A DNA stretch of 64,000 bases from DOZZ01 sp963792655 (lineage in GTDB: Bacteria; Acidobacteriota; Terriglobia; Bryobacterales; Bryobacteraceae), in contig CAWBWU010000002.1 in NCBI GenBank assembly GCA_963792655.1, positions 1 to 64,000 of the forward strand, read 5' to 3'. Of this stretch, positions 47,283 through 59,429 are shown in pieces. Positions within the stretch are counted from its first letter, which is position 1. Every line of letters begins with the position of its first letter. A model generated the notes under the pieces. That model made no database searches. It had not been told where the DNA came from and saw only the letters and a program-made list of their open reading frames with translations. The translations under genes and the position numbers were made by a program.

Positions 47283-49241
47283 ATGCGCATGAACTTCCTT
47301 CTGGAAATCGGCGTGGAGGAAATTCCGGATTGGATGATTCCGGATGCCCTCGAACATCTGCGCGCAAAGTGTTCGGAATTGCTGAATGCCGAATTGACGG
47401 CCGACGCCACCGCGCGCCGCCTGACCGTACGCGGCACCGGCATTCCCGAACGCGAGCAGGATCGCGAAGAGCAGTTGACCGGGCCAGCGACGTCAGCTCC
47501 GGCCGCGGCAGTTGCAGGCTTTGCAAAGAAGCTGGGGGTCGCGCCGGAACAACTCACCGCAACGAAATCATCGAAAGGCGAGTACTGGACGTTCCAGAAG
47601 AAAACAGAAGGCCGCAAGACGGTCTACATTCTTGCCGACGCGCTCCCCCAGATCATCGCCGCCATTCCCTTTCCTAAAGCGATGTACTGGACCGGCAAAG
47701 GCGGCATTCGCTTCATTCGGCCTATCCGATGGATTGTTGCGCTCTTTAATGACGAGGTGATTCCCTTCTCCCTTGCCGGCGTCCTCTCGAATAATGAGAC
47801 GAGCGGGCACCGCCGTTTGGGCAAGCAGTGCATCCCGGTTACGTTCGATAACTACGAACAAAAGTTGAAAGAGAACGGCGTGATCTTGAGCGCCGCCGAA
47901 CGCCGCTCGAAGATTCTCGACGGCATTCCGGTCAAGATCAAGCCTGACCCCGAACTGCTCGAGGTCCTGACTTACCTGACGGAGCAACCGACGCCGATCG
48001 TCGGTAACTTCGATCCGGAGTTCCTCAAGCTGCCCGAAGAAGTGCTGATCACGGTGATGCGTCATCATCAGAAATATTTTTCAGTTGAAGACGCAAACGG
48101 CAAGCTCGCACCGCAGTTTGTCGCTGTGATGAACACCGCAAGCGATCCACAAGGCTACGTGCGCCAGGGAAATGAGCGCGTGCTCAAAGCGCGCTTCAAC
48201 GATGCAGCATTCTTCTGGAACTTCGATCAGAAGAAATCTCTGGCCGATCGCGTGGGCGATCTGGCGCACGTCACATTTCAAGCCAAGCTCGGCAGCTATC
48301 TCGAGAAGACGCGGCGTAATGTTGCACTGACCAAAGAACTCGGCGGTAACGAGCATGCGCAGCGCGCTGCTCACCTGGCGAAGGCCGATCTCACCACGGA
48401 GTTGGTCAAAGAATTTACCGAACTGCAGGGCCAGATCGGCGGCCTGTATGCGCGCTTCCAGGGCGAGCCTGCGGAAGTTTCGCAAGCCATCTATGACCAC
48501 TACCGCCCGGTCAGCATGGAAGATGCAATACCGGGCACTCCCACCGCTCAGCTAGTGGCGCTTGCGGACAAGCTCGACACGCTGCGTTCCTGTTTTGCGA
48601 TCGGCCTGATTCCCTCCGGTTCGAAAGATCCTTTCGCGCTTGCGTCGCGCAGCGCAAGGCGTCATCCGTATTCTGATCGAAGGCAGTCACCGGCTGAATG
48701 TGCAGAATCTGATTCAGCACGATGCCAAGCTCAGCGAGTTTTTGCTGGATCGCGTGCGCTACTACTTCCGCGACGTAAAAGGCTACGCCTACGACGAAGT
48801 GAACGCGGTCGTCGCTTCGGGGTGGAACGATCTAGTGGATGTTGCCGCGCGTCTCGAAGCATTGCGCGCCGTCCGCCCGACGCCTGACTTTGAACCGCTC
48901 GCCGCTGGGTTCAAGCGCATCAACAACATCCTGAAACAAGCCAACTTCACAAGCGCCGGCACAATCAACCCCAGCCTGCTCGAAGTTGGACCCGAAACCG
49001 AATTGTTCAATGCGTACACACGCGTGAACCAACAAATTCAGAACCAGCCTTATCGCAGCGTGCTCGAAACCATCGCGTCGCTGCGCCCGCAGGTTGACCA
49101 TTTCTTCGACAAAGTTCTGGTCAACGCCAAAGACGAATCCGTGCGGCAGAATCGTTTAACACTGCTGCATACGCTGCTCGCCGCATTCTCAGGCGTCGCA
49201 GACTTTTCCGAAATCGTAACCACTTCCCAGGAGAGCAAAGC

Positions 49242-49245
<4 letters not shown>
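47283..49245 (+). CDS. glyS: Glycyl-tRNA synthetase beta subunit, one frameshift
   Basis: The beta subunit (tRNA-binding and editing-like domains), about 653 residues after joining. Conserved parts include FLLEIGVEEIPDWMIPDALEHL, GGIRFIRPIRWIVALFND, LITVMRHHQKYFSVED, GNERVLKARFNDAAFFWNFDQ and KLDTLRSCFAIGLIPSGSKDPFALRRAAQGVIRIL. The frame breaks at about 48642, where an extra T turns CTG CGT into CTTGCGT; removing it restores the protein. ATG codons at 47283 and 47289 are both possible starts. Its stop overlaps the ppdK start (ATGA). Confidence 0.93.
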
Positions 49246-51981
<2,736 letters not shown>

Positions 51982-52002
51982 GTCTGAGGGCCGCGAGATG
52001 GA

Positions 52003-52050
52003 CACAGATGAATACAGTTTTTAGATTCGCGTGCATCTGCGGCATCTGTG
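52003..52050. repeat. Inverted repeat between convergent genes
   Basis: CACAGATG (52003-52010) and CATCTGTG (52043-52050) form a hairpin with an inner copy GCATCTGC. The phrase GGACACAGATGAATACAG resembles a short element that I have seen repeatedly between genes in many soil and aquatic bacteria. It fills the 70-base gap between ppdK and the SDR gene. Confidence 0.5.
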
Positions 52051-52051
52051 A

Positions 52052-52879
52052 CTAGAAATGCATTCCACCGCTGCAGATCAATACTTCTCCAGTAACGAAG
52101 TCGCTCAGCGGTGAACAGAAAAACAACACGGGCCCTGCGGCCTCTTCGACGCTTCCTGCGCGTCCGAAGGGGCTCAGGGCCTTCACTGCATCCAGCGTCT
52201 TCGGTTGCACCCCTACAGGAATGTCACGGCCTTTGATCGCAATGGTTGCAGCTTTCTCTTCGATCGGCTGAATCAGGCGCGTTTCAATCAAACCAAAACC
52301 GACGCAGTTTACGTTGACGTTGTAACGTCCCCACTCTTTCGCGAGCGTGCGCGTGAGACCAATCACTGCGGCCTTGCCCGATGAGTATCCGGCCTGCCCC
52401 GGGCCACCATCCGTTGCCGCGATCGACGTGATGTTCACGACTTTACGCATCACGCGTTTGCCCTGTGCGCTCTCGGACTTCGCCCACTCGCGAATGAACT
52501 TCGATGCCGCGCGCAGCACACGAAACGGCGTGACGATGTGAATGTCGAGCATCGCCTGAAACTGCTCGTCGCTCGTCTTCTGGATCACGTTGTCCCAGGT
52601 GTAGCCCGCGTTGTTGACGATGATGTCGAGTGAGCCGAACTGTTCCACCGTGGCGTTCACCAGCAGTTCTGGAAATTCCGGACGCGTCAGATCTCCCGCC
52701 AGTTGTCCCGCGCCCACTCCCTTGGCCGCTACCAACTCGCGTGCTTCTGCGCAGGGTTCCACGTCAAGGTCGTTGATCATCACGTTCGCGCCGGCTTGCG
52801 CCAGTTTCAGTGCGATGGCGCGTCCAATGCCCCGCCCCGAACCCGTGACCAACGCCGTCTTGCCGGCGAGCGAGATCAT
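52052..52879 (-). CDS. SDR-family oxidoreductase (FabG-like) coupled to dapD
   Basis: A 275-residue NAD(P)-dependent short-chain dehydrogenase. The cofactor motif is TGSGRGIGRA, followed by NNAG and the catalytic Ser/Tyr/Lys: VNITSIAATD and GYSSGKAAV. The C-terminal SPLSDFVTGEVLICSGGMHF is typical of FabG-type enzymes. An insertion of about 20 residues (FIREWAKSESAQGKRVMRK) lies before the catalytic Ser. The ATG overlaps the dapD stop (ATGA), so it is translated with the lysine genes although no SDR belongs to that pathway. The substrate is unknown. Confidence 0.88.
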   Translation of the reverse strand: MISLAGKTALVTGSGRGIGRAIALKLAQAGANVMINDLDVEPCAEARELVAAKGVGAGQLAGDLTRPEFPELLVNATVEQFGSLDIIVNNAGYTWDNVIQKTSDEQFQAMLDIHIVTPFRVLRAASKFIREWAKSESAQGKRVMRKVVNITSIAATDGGPGQAGYSSGKAAVIGLTRTLAKEWGRYNVNVNCVGFGLIETRLIQPIEEKAATIAIKGRDIPVGVQPKTLDAVKALSPFGRAGSVEEAAGPVLFFCSPLSDFVTGEVLICSGGMHF

Positions 52880-53742
52880 CTCAAGAAGTCCTCAAGCTGA
52901 ATCTTCGTGTCGGTCTTTTCGTCACGGTATTTGACGATCACCGGCGTATAGAGCGAGATGCCCCAATCTTTGCCGGGGCCGCTTGCGATTGCGCGCGATC
53001 CCGCGACGACCACGGCTTCTTCGGGGATGATCAGGGGCGTGGTCGTCCGTCGCGCGATAGACCTGGTTGCGCACGAGGTCGTAGACCGGCGTCGAGCGAT
53101 TCAAGATCGTGCCTGTGCCCAGCACCGCGCGCTTCTTAACGATGGTGCCTTCGTACACGCCGCAATTGCCGCCGACCAGCACTTCGTCTTCAATGATCAC
53201 GGGCAGCGCGCCGACGGGTTCCAACACGCCGCCGATCTGCGACGCCGCCGAGATGTGGCAACGCTTGCCGACCTGCGCGCAGCTACCGACCAGCGCATGC
53301 GAATCGACCATAGTGCCGTCGTCAACCCAGGCTCCCACGTTGATATACATCGGCGGCATGCAGGTCACGCCCGTCCCGAGATAGCAGCCGTCGCGAATGC
53401 TGGAGCCGCCGGGAACGATGCGCACTCCGCTCGCAGCATCCAGATGCTTCACCGGATAAGTGGACTTATCAAAGAACGGCAGGCGCGCGGCATCGACCGA
53501 CATATCGACAATGCCCCCGATGCGAAAGCCACTCAGGATGCCCTGCTTCACCCAGCCATTCACGCGCCATCCGCCCGGGGCAGCCGCGTTCCGGTTCAGC
53601 CGCGCGAATCTCGCCAGCGTTCAATGCAGCTTTGAATCGATCGAACAGTTCGCGGTCCGCCGCGGAATAGTTGCCCGGCTGGTTTTGCAAAGAGCGCTTC
53701 GATCGGTTGCTGCAACTCAGTTGCTGCGGGCAATGCGTTCAC
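52876..53742 (-). CDS. dapD: Tetrahydrodipicolinate N-succinyltransferase, frameshifted
   Basis: Adds succinate to tetrahydrodipicolinate in the succinylase branch of lysine/diaminopimelate synthesis. GTG 53742 is the most likely start (VNALPAATELQQPIEALF). After frame breaks near 53690 and 53590, the left-handed beta-helix follows: IRDGCYLGTGVTCMPPMYINVGAWVDDGTMVDSHALVGSCAQVG, then ISAASQIGGVLEP. A third break near 53045 leads into PLIIPEEAVVVAGSRA and the end GISLYTPVIVKYRDEKTD. The gene overlaps the dapA 3' end by 26 bases and the SDR start by 4. Joined length is about 287 residues, normal for DapD. Confidence 0.85.
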
Positions 53743-54622
53743 CTTTATCGAGTCCAATCTGTTTCAAAACCGAAGCGATACGCTTGATCGTTTCCGGGCG
53801 GCGGGGGCACCATCGGCAGACGGTAGTAGAGCTCGATGAGTCCCATGTGCGCCATTGCTGCCTTTACCGGAATGGGATTGGACTCGAGAAAGTTGACCGT
53901 CATGAGCGGCATGTATTCGCGCTGCAGTGCTCGAGCGCCTTCGAAGTTTCCCTCGAGACTGAGGGCTGCCAGTGAGCTTCATGATCGCTGGGATTTCATT
54001 CGAAGCAACCGAGATTACACCGTGGCCCCCAAGAGCGATCAGCGGTATGGTGATGACGTCATCGCCCGACGAGCACCAGAAATTCTTCAGGCACATGATG
54101 AATGACTGAAGCGATTTGCGAGATGTTGCCCGACGCTTCTTTCACGCCGATGATGTTCTCGATTTCTGAAAGGCGCTTCAGCGTAGCCGGCTCGACATTC
54201 ACCCCCGTGCGGCCCTGCACGCTATAGACGACCACCGGAATGCCGATGCTCTCGGCAATCATCTTGTAATGTTCGTAGAGGCCGTCCTGCGTGGGTTTGT
54301 TGTAATAAGGCGTGACCGAGAGGATGCCGTTCGCGCCCAGCTTCTCCACCGCGCGCGCCATCTCAATCACTTCACGCGTGTTGTAACCGCCCGCTCCCGC
54401 GAGCACGGGAACTTCTCCGGCCGCCTCTTGAACAGTGATCTCCACAACACGAAGATGCTCTTCGCGAGTCAGCGTGGGGCTCTCGCCAGTCGTGCCGCAA
54501 GGCACGAGGAAATCAATACCGGCATCGATCTGACGCCGCACCAGCGTGCGCATGGTGGCTTCATCAATCGAAAGGTCCGCACGAAAAGGAGTGACCAGGG
54601 CAGTGCCGCAGCCTGTGAACAT
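53717..54622 (-). CDS. dapA: 4-Hydroxy-tetrahydrodipicolinate synthase, frameshifted
   Basis: Condenses aspartate semialdehyde with pyruvate. About 300 residues when joined. GCGTALVTPFRADLSID opens the TIM barrel; PCGTTGESPTLTREEH, SVTPYYNKPTQDGLYEHYK (with the active-site Tyr) and NIIGVKEASGN (the Schiff-base Lys) follow. Past a break near 54070 come GDDVITIPLIALGGHGVISVASN, then after breaks near 53975 and 53800 come ALQREYMPLMTVNFLESNPIPVKAAM and PETIKRIASVLKQIGLD. Each break is explained by one extra base. The upstream side is the 362-base repeat cluster that splits the lysine cluster. Confidence 0.9.
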
Positions 54623-54753
54623 GTACGTGGTTTATTTTAGCGTGGCAGGTGAAATCGCGGTGGAGATTATGCACGTGATCTGAGCGACGAAACGTGGGCA
54701 CATTGGTGCGGCTTCGGCGATTCGGAGTGCGTGCGCTTAAATAATGCGCTCTC

Positions 54754-54778
54754 GTAGTGGCCGATCACTGATCGGCCA
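54754..54778 (+). repeat. Dispersed repeat C (palindromic)
   Basis: GTAG followed by arms TGGCCGATCA and TGATCGGCCA around a single C. It is the exact reverse complement of the copy beside tRNA-Ser at 26311-26335. Confidence 0.75.
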
Positions 54779-54810
54779 TGGACCAATGCACGTGATCTGC
54801 GCCGGGCCTC

Positions 54811-54834
54811 CGCTTGCTTACGCGCGCGGCACGT
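54811..54834 (+). repeat. Dispersed repeat B
   Basis: The 24 bases begin CGCTTGCTTACGCGCGCGGC and end ACGT. They differ from the copy at 63008 by one base (T for G at position 9) and from the one at 19683 by two. Confidence 0.75.
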
Positions 54835-54894
54835 ATGGCCAAACGCACAAACCGTAACCCCGAAATGTTCACGCAATGTTGCCGCCGTTCCCCT

Positions 54895-54955
54895 TCAGAG
54901 GCGCGACGAAAGGGAGCGCATTGCCCCGGCTTTGGCTATTCGGAATGCGTAAGGT
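54895..54955 (+). repeat. Dispersed repeat A
   Basis: Starts TCAGAGGCGCGACGAAAGGG and continues AGCGCATTGCCCCGGC, ending ATTCGGAATGCGTAAGG. This is a full-length copy of about 60 bases in the same orientation as the one at 62890. Confidence 0.75.
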
Positions 54956-54984
54956 TTCAAGGCTTGACACCGTGCAGACGTGAT

Positions 54985-55674
54985 CTACCCGAACAGCGCT
55001 TCACTAAACTCGTGAAAGCCTTGTTTCCCTGCAATCCACTTCGCGGCCGTCAATGCTCCTCGCGCGAAGCCTTCTCTGCTGCGGGCTACGTGACGTAGTT
55101 CGATCGAGTCTGCCGCCGAGTCAAAGCCGATTTCGTGGGTGCCGGGGTGGGCACCGGCTCGGTTCGACGCGACGTCGATCGGCGCCGTGTAGCCGGCGGC
55201 CTTCATGGTGTCAATCAGCTTCAGCAGCGTGCCGGAAGGTGCGTCCTTCTTTTGCGAGTGGTGAATCTCGTAGGCCCAGCTTTCATAATCGGGCTGAGTC
55301 GCCATCAGCCTTGCGGCTTCACTCACCAGGCGAGTAAAGATGTTCACTCCGATCGAAAAGTTCGGGCTCCAGATGATGCCGGTTTTGTGCTCATCCGCTA
55401 AGGATCGAACACGGTCCAAATGCTCCGTCCAACCCGTGGTTCCAATGACAAGAGGCACGCCCAACGCGGCGATGCGTTCCGCATTACCAACCACTGCGGA
55501 TGGAATCGAAAAGTCGATCGCAACATCGATTCCGGCAAACGCCTCGCGCGTGATTCCTTCGAAGTTTGCGTTGTTGTGCTCGTCGAGCTTCAGTACTGTT
55601 TCGAAGCCGTACTCGGGTGCCAGGCTCTCGATCAGGCGGCCCATCTTGCCGTAACCGGCAATCGCAAGTTTCAC
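54985..55674 (-). CDS. dapB: 4-Hydroxy-tetrahydrodipicolinate reductase
   Basis: A 229-residue NAD(P)H-dependent reductase, the second committed step to diaminopimelate. The Rossmann start is LAIAGYGKMGRLIES; DVAIDFSIPSAV and VIGTTGWTEH follow. The catalytic signature EIHHSQKKDAPSGTLLKL carries the His-His pair and Lys; SPNFSIGVNIF precedes it. It is shorter than the E. coli enzyme (273) but similar to the compact bacterial branch. The ATG overlaps the stop of lysC by 4 bases. Its 3' end faces the repeat cluster. Confidence 0.93.
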   Translation of the reverse strand: MKLAIAGYGKMGRLIESLAPEYGFETVLKLDEHNNANFEGITREAFAGIDVAIDFSIPSAVVGNAERIAALGVPLVIGTTGWTEHLDRVRSLADEHKTGIIWSPNFSIGVNIFTRLVSEAARLMATQPDYESWAYEIHHSQKKDAPSGTLLKLIDTMKAAGYTAPIDVASNRAGAHPGTHEIGFDSAADSIELRHVARSREGFARGALTAAKWIAGKQGFHEFSEALFG

Positions 55675-57041
55675 TCGAACACCTCGGGATCCAGTTCACT
55701 GAAGAACTCCGTGTGCAACGCGGACACCACGTGGGTCACATCGTTATCCGCCACGACGAAGCTGAGGTTCAGTAACGAGGCGCCCTGGCTGATCATTCGA
55801 ACATTCACATCATCCAGCACGCGGAAGACACGCGACGCGACACCTTTCGAGTAGCGGATGTTATCGCCCACGAGACACACGATCGTCTGAGACTCTTCAA
55901 CCGACACTTCCGAGAAATCCTGCAGCTCGCTGATGATTGCCGCGAGACGGTGCGTATTGTCGATGGTCAATGAAACCGAGACTTCCGATGTCGCCACCAT
56001 ATCGACCGGCGTTTCGTGACGATCAAAGATTTCGAAGATGCGGCGGAGAAAGCCATGAGCCATCAACATGCTGCTCGATTGAATGCTGACGACACTGATC
56101 TTCCGCTTGCACGCAATCGACTTGACGACATTGCTACAACTTACGGCCTCGCGAACGATGCGCGTACCGGGCACCGATGGCCGGCGCGAATTCAAAATGT
56201 ACACCGGGATGTTCTTCTCGATCGCTGGTACGACGGTCGCGGGATGCAGCACCTTCGCGCCGAAGTAGGCAAGCTCGGCGGCTTCGGCGAACGAGATCGT
56301 CTTGACGCGGTGACCGCCTTTCAAAATGGTGGGATCCGCGGTGAGCATGCCGTCGACGTCCGTCCAGATCTGGATCTCTTCGGCACCAATGCCGGCGCCC
56401 ACGATCGAAGCTGTGAAGTCGCTGCCGCCGCGGCCCAATGTGGTTGTAACGCCCGCTTCTGTGGAACCGATGAAGCCGCCCATAACCACAACGTGATCCT
56501 GTGCGAGCGGCGGAATCACTTCGGCAAGACGCGAGTACGTCTTGTCCCACAGCGGCGCGGCATGTGTGTGGCGGTTATCGGTGACGATTACCCGGCGCGA
56601 ATCGACGTGCTGGGCTGTCATGCCGTGATGACGAAACGCGAGCGCGACGATGTAGCTGGAGAGCCGCTCACCATAACTGGAGATCGCATCGATGGAACGC
56701 GGTGTCAGCTCACCGAGAACCGCGAGACCTTTGACTAATTCCGTGAGTTCCTGAAAATGCTCATCCATCGCACGATCAAGTTCGGCGCGGTCAGCAAGAG
56801 GCACTACTTGCCGGGCTTCACGCGAGTGGAACGCGCGCAGATCGTGCAACTGCGAGATGTACTCTTCGCGCTTACCATTGATGGCCGATTGCGCCAATGC
56901 CAGCAGGCGGTTGGTCGTCTTGCCCATCGCCGAAACGACCACAACCGGGTGGCGATCCGCGCGCGACTTGACGATCGACGCAACCCGTTCAATAGCGGCA
57001 GCGGACTCAACGCTGGTGCCGCCGAACTTCATCACGATCAT
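55671..57041 (-). CDS. lysC: Aspartate kinase
   Basis: A 456-residue kinase that phosphorylates aspartate, the entry to lysine, threonine and methionine synthesis. The catalytic part opens with VMKFGGTSVESAAAIERV; SSYGERLSSYIVAL and GRGGSDFTASIVGAGIGAEEIQIWTDVDGMLTADP follow. Two ACT domains occupy the last 140 residues (VVSIQSSSMLMAHGFL and VGDNIRYSKGVASRVF), so feedback inhibition by lysine or threonine is likely. It is monofunctional: no homoserine dehydrogenase part. It overlaps asd and dapB by 4 bases each. Confidence 0.95.
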   Translation of the reverse strand: MIVMKFGGTSVESAAAIERVASIVKSRADRHPVVVVSAMGKTTNRLLALAQSAINGKREEYISQLHDLRAFHSREARQVVPLADRAELDRAMDEHFQELTELVKGLAVLGELTPRSIDAISSYGERLSSYIVALAFRHHGMTAQHVDSRRVIVTDNRHTHAAPLWDKTYSRLAEVIPPLAQDHVVVMGGFIGSTEAGVTTTLGRGGSDFTASIVGAGIGAEEIQIWTDVDGMLTADPTILKGGHRVKTISFAEAAELAYFGAKVLHPATVVPAIEKNIPVYILNSRRPSVPGTRIVREAVSCSNVVKSIACKRKISVVSIQSSSMLMAHGFLRRIFEIFDRHETPVDMVATSEVSVSLTIDNTHRLAAIISELQDFSEVSVEESQTIVCLVGDNIRYSKGVASRVFRVLDDVNVRMISQGASLLNLSFVVADNDVTHVVSALHTEFFSELDPEVFE

Positions 57042-58103
57042 CGATCGAGCCAGCCTTCCGATGCCATCAACTCCGCGTTCAACACTGCCGCACCCGCGGC
57101 GCCGCGCACGGTGTTATGACCCATCGCGATGAACTTATAGCCGAAAACGCTGACACGCGCGCAGGCGGCCCGTAAATACTGCCATGCCGCGCTCACGTTC
57201 GACATCTTTGCGCGGCTGCGGACGGTCCTGCTGTTCCATATAGATGAGCGGGTTTGGGGGCGCGCTCGGAAGTTTGCGCTCTTGCGGAACGCCGGTGAAC
57301 TGAGAGATCGCCTGCTTCACTTGCGCGAGCGAAGGTTTGTCGCGTAATGACACAGAAACAGTAACGGTGTGCCCGTCGAGCACCGGTACACGATTGCAAT
57401 GCGCGCTCACGGCTGCGGATAACGGCGTGATGCCCGGAGCGGCGTCAGTCGTGCCGAAATCGCCCAGAATCTTCTGCGTCTCCGTCTCCATCTTTTCTTC
57501 TTCGCCGCCGATGTAGGGAACCACATTGGCATTAATGTCGATGGACGAAACGCCGGGATAGCCCGCACCGGAGATCGCCTGCATCGTGGTCACGATGATT
57601 CGATCGATGCCGAACTGTTTCAGCGGCGCAAGCGCCATGGTCAGCACTATGGTCGAGCAGTTCGGATTGGTGACGATCGCGCCCGGCCAGCCTCGCCGTT
57701 CGCGCTGAGATGGAATCAGTTGCAGATGATCCGCATTCACTTCGGGCACCAGCAGCGGCACATCCGCGTCCATGCGATGGTTGCGCGAGTTGCTGACCAC
57801 AATGTGACCAGCCTTCGCGAACGCTTGCTCGATCTCAGTCGCGACCGACGCGTCCATCGCGGAGAACACCAGCTTCGGCGCGTTTCCAGGCTGTGCAGCG
57901 GATACAGTTTGCGCAGCCACATTCGCCGGCGTCTCGCCGCCCAGGTGCCATGTCGCCGCATCACGATATTGCTTGCCTGCCGAGCGTTCGCTGGCCCCCA
58001 GCCACGTGAGTTCAAACCAGGGATGGCCCTGCAGGAACTTGATGAAATGCTGGCCCACCATTCCGGTGGCGCCCAGGATGCCGACTTCCACTTTCTTCTG
58101 CAT
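57038..58103 (-). CDS. asd: Aspartate-semialdehyde dehydrogenase, one frameshift
   Basis: Reduces aspartyl phosphate to the semialdehyde. About 354 residues after joining. The cofactor site is VGILGATGMVGQHFIKFL; the catalytic Cys is in TNPNCSTIVLTMAL, and NRVPVLDGHTVTVSVSL carries the active-site His region. Length and the GEEEKMETETQKILG stretch fit the archaeal/yeast-like class (about 350 residues) rather than the E. coli class. One break near 57150 restores the end, YKFIAMGHNTVRGAAGAAVLNAELM. The true stop overlaps the lysC start. The M20 gene ends one base upstream. Confidence 0.93.
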
Positions 58104-58104
58104 G

Positions 58105-59103
58105 TTAGTTTTTCAAGCTGCGCACGAGGGCAGCGTATAAGTCTACGGCCTCGGTCAGTTCTTTCTTTGGTACGCGCTCCTCTAATGTGTGAGCAACGTG
58201 AATGGTGCCCGGACCCAGCAAGTAGGGCTTGCCCCATGCGGAACCAAACGCGGGGATGTCGGTGGTGTACGCCACGACCGTAGTCTCGAAACCTGGCAGG
58301 CTGCCGAGATGGACTGCAGGTATTTCAAGAACAAACTGCGCTTCAGCATCGGGGCGAACGGCTGCTTCGATTGCCTTCCGCGTGGCCTGCGAATCGCCTA
58401 CCAGCCGGATAAAGATCTCGGCGCGCGCATCATCCGGAATCACGTTCGGCGCACGGCCTGCGGTGAGCGTCGCAATGTTCAGCGTGCTTTTGCCCAGCAC
58501 CGGATCCACCGGTAACTCCAACGCGCGAATGCGGCCGAGCGCGTCTAATAACTTCAGTACCGCTGATTCACCGAGCTCGGGATAAGCCGAATGCGCGAGC
58601 TTGCCTGTTGCTTTGATCTCATAACGCAGCGCCCCTTTGGAACCAAGCGCCAGGCGGTTCGACGTTGGCTCGCCATTGATGAGGAACTGCGCACCGCGCG
58701 GCTGCGTCGCAGCATGCAACGCGCCGGCACTATTGCGTTCTTCACCCACCACAAACAGCAGGCCGAAGTTCGTGTCCCCCGACGCGATCAACTGTTCCGC
58801 CGCGCCGATCATCGCCGCGATGATGCCCTTGGTGTCGCAAGCGCCGCGTCCCCAGATGGAGTCCGCGTCTTCCCGCGCAGCGAAGAAGGGCGGCACGGTA
58901 TCCATATGGGTCGAGAGCGTGACCAGCGGCGCGTCGCCGAAGCGTGCGAACACGTTCCGGCGGCCCGGCTCCACATCCATATATTCGATGTGCGAAGGCC
59001 GCAGGCGCTCGAGACAAGCAAAGAGATACTCTCCGACCGCCGTCTCGTTCGGTGTGATGGATTCGATATCGATCAGCGCCCGGGTGAGCTCAAAGACATT
59101 CAT
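58105..59103 (-). CDS. M20-family deacylase, probable succinyl-diaminopimelate desuccinylase (DapE role)
   Basis: A 332-residue zinc peptidase-like enzyme. Metal ligands are visible in TLSTHMDTVPPFF (His), WGRGACDTKGIIAAM (Asp), VVGEERNSAGA (Glu-Glu) and GPGTIHVAHTLEERV (the last His). Family members deacylate N-succinyl-diaminopimelate (DapE), acetylornithine (ArgE) or lysine derivatives (LysK). Position one base before asd in a diaminopimelate cluster that contains dapD argues for the DapE role (inference). The start MNVFELTRALIDIESITPNE at 59103 is preferred over 59151. It is the first gene of the cluster. Confidence 0.85.
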   Translation of the reverse strand: MNVFELTRALIDIESITPNETAVGEYLFACLERLRPSHIEYMDVEPGRRNVFARFGDAPLVTLSTHMDTVPPFFAAREDADSIWGRGACDTKGIIAAMIGAAEQLIASGDTNFGLLFVVGEERNSAGALHAATQPRGAQFLINGEPTSNRLALGSKGALRYEIKATGKLAHSAYPELGESAVLKLLDALGRIRALELPVDPVLGKSTLNIATLTAGRAPNVIPDDARAEIFIRLVGDSQATRKAIEAAVRPDAEAQFVLEIPAVHLGSLPGFETTVVAYTTDIPAFGSAWGKPYLLGPGTIHVAHTLEERVPKKELTEAVDLYAALVRSLKN

Positions 59104-59429
59104 ACAATGCGTTGGGCAGGGCGCAGGGGCGGCGATGGCCAGTGCCATCACTACGGTTAGCGCTCCATCTCTCGTTCAGCCGAGAAATGACAGTGGACAG
59201 GATTTAGCCTGCCTCACCAACCGCCCAAGCCAGATCACCGGGGCCGTTTCGGCGAATGGACCCTGAGCCGCGATCACCGGCGAATCTGACCGGGTAAACT
59301 GATCGCCGCGAATGTCCTCCGCGCCTCTACCGAAACCGAAGGATAGCAAGCGCCATCGCCTTTGCCAAACCGGAGGCGCATCGGCGAGACGTACGCTCGC
59401 CTGCGCGGCGGGTCAGTTACTTCCGTGGA
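59104..59429. other. Intergenic region upstream of the lysine cluster
   Basis: A 326-base gap between an SDR stop and the first gene of the lysine cluster, both on the minus strand. I find no convincing gene, tRNA or repeat copy. It must hold the promoter of the lysine cluster. No lysine-riboswitch-like core is apparent to me. Confidence 0.4.

Larger units (their letters stand above)
54623..54984. other. Repeat cluster inside the lysine gene cluster
   Basis: This 362-base gap between dapB and dapA holds, in order, a fragment of the repeat-A end (about 54712-54740), repeat C (54754-54778), repeat B (54811-54834) and repeat A (54895-54955). The short frames crossing it are translations of the repeats themselves; I do not consider them genes. 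A promoter for dapA may lie here, since lysC-dapB and dapA-dapD are separated by it. Confidence 0.65.

Noticed and set aside
54814..55098. Short frame reading SEARRKGAHCPGF, with a similar one (SEARREGAHWPGF) at 62839
   Set aside because: The similarity between these frames comes from repeat A being translated in the same frame. They lack start sites and conservation outside the repeat.
59104..59160. Lysine riboswitch ahead of the lysine cluster
   Set aside because: No recognisable core stems or terminator alternative within the leader.
59104..59429. Possible insertion-sequence remnant upstream of the M20 gene
   Set aside because: Parts of the gap looked faintly like transposase-associated sequence, but I could find no terminal repeats, target duplication or transposase motif.
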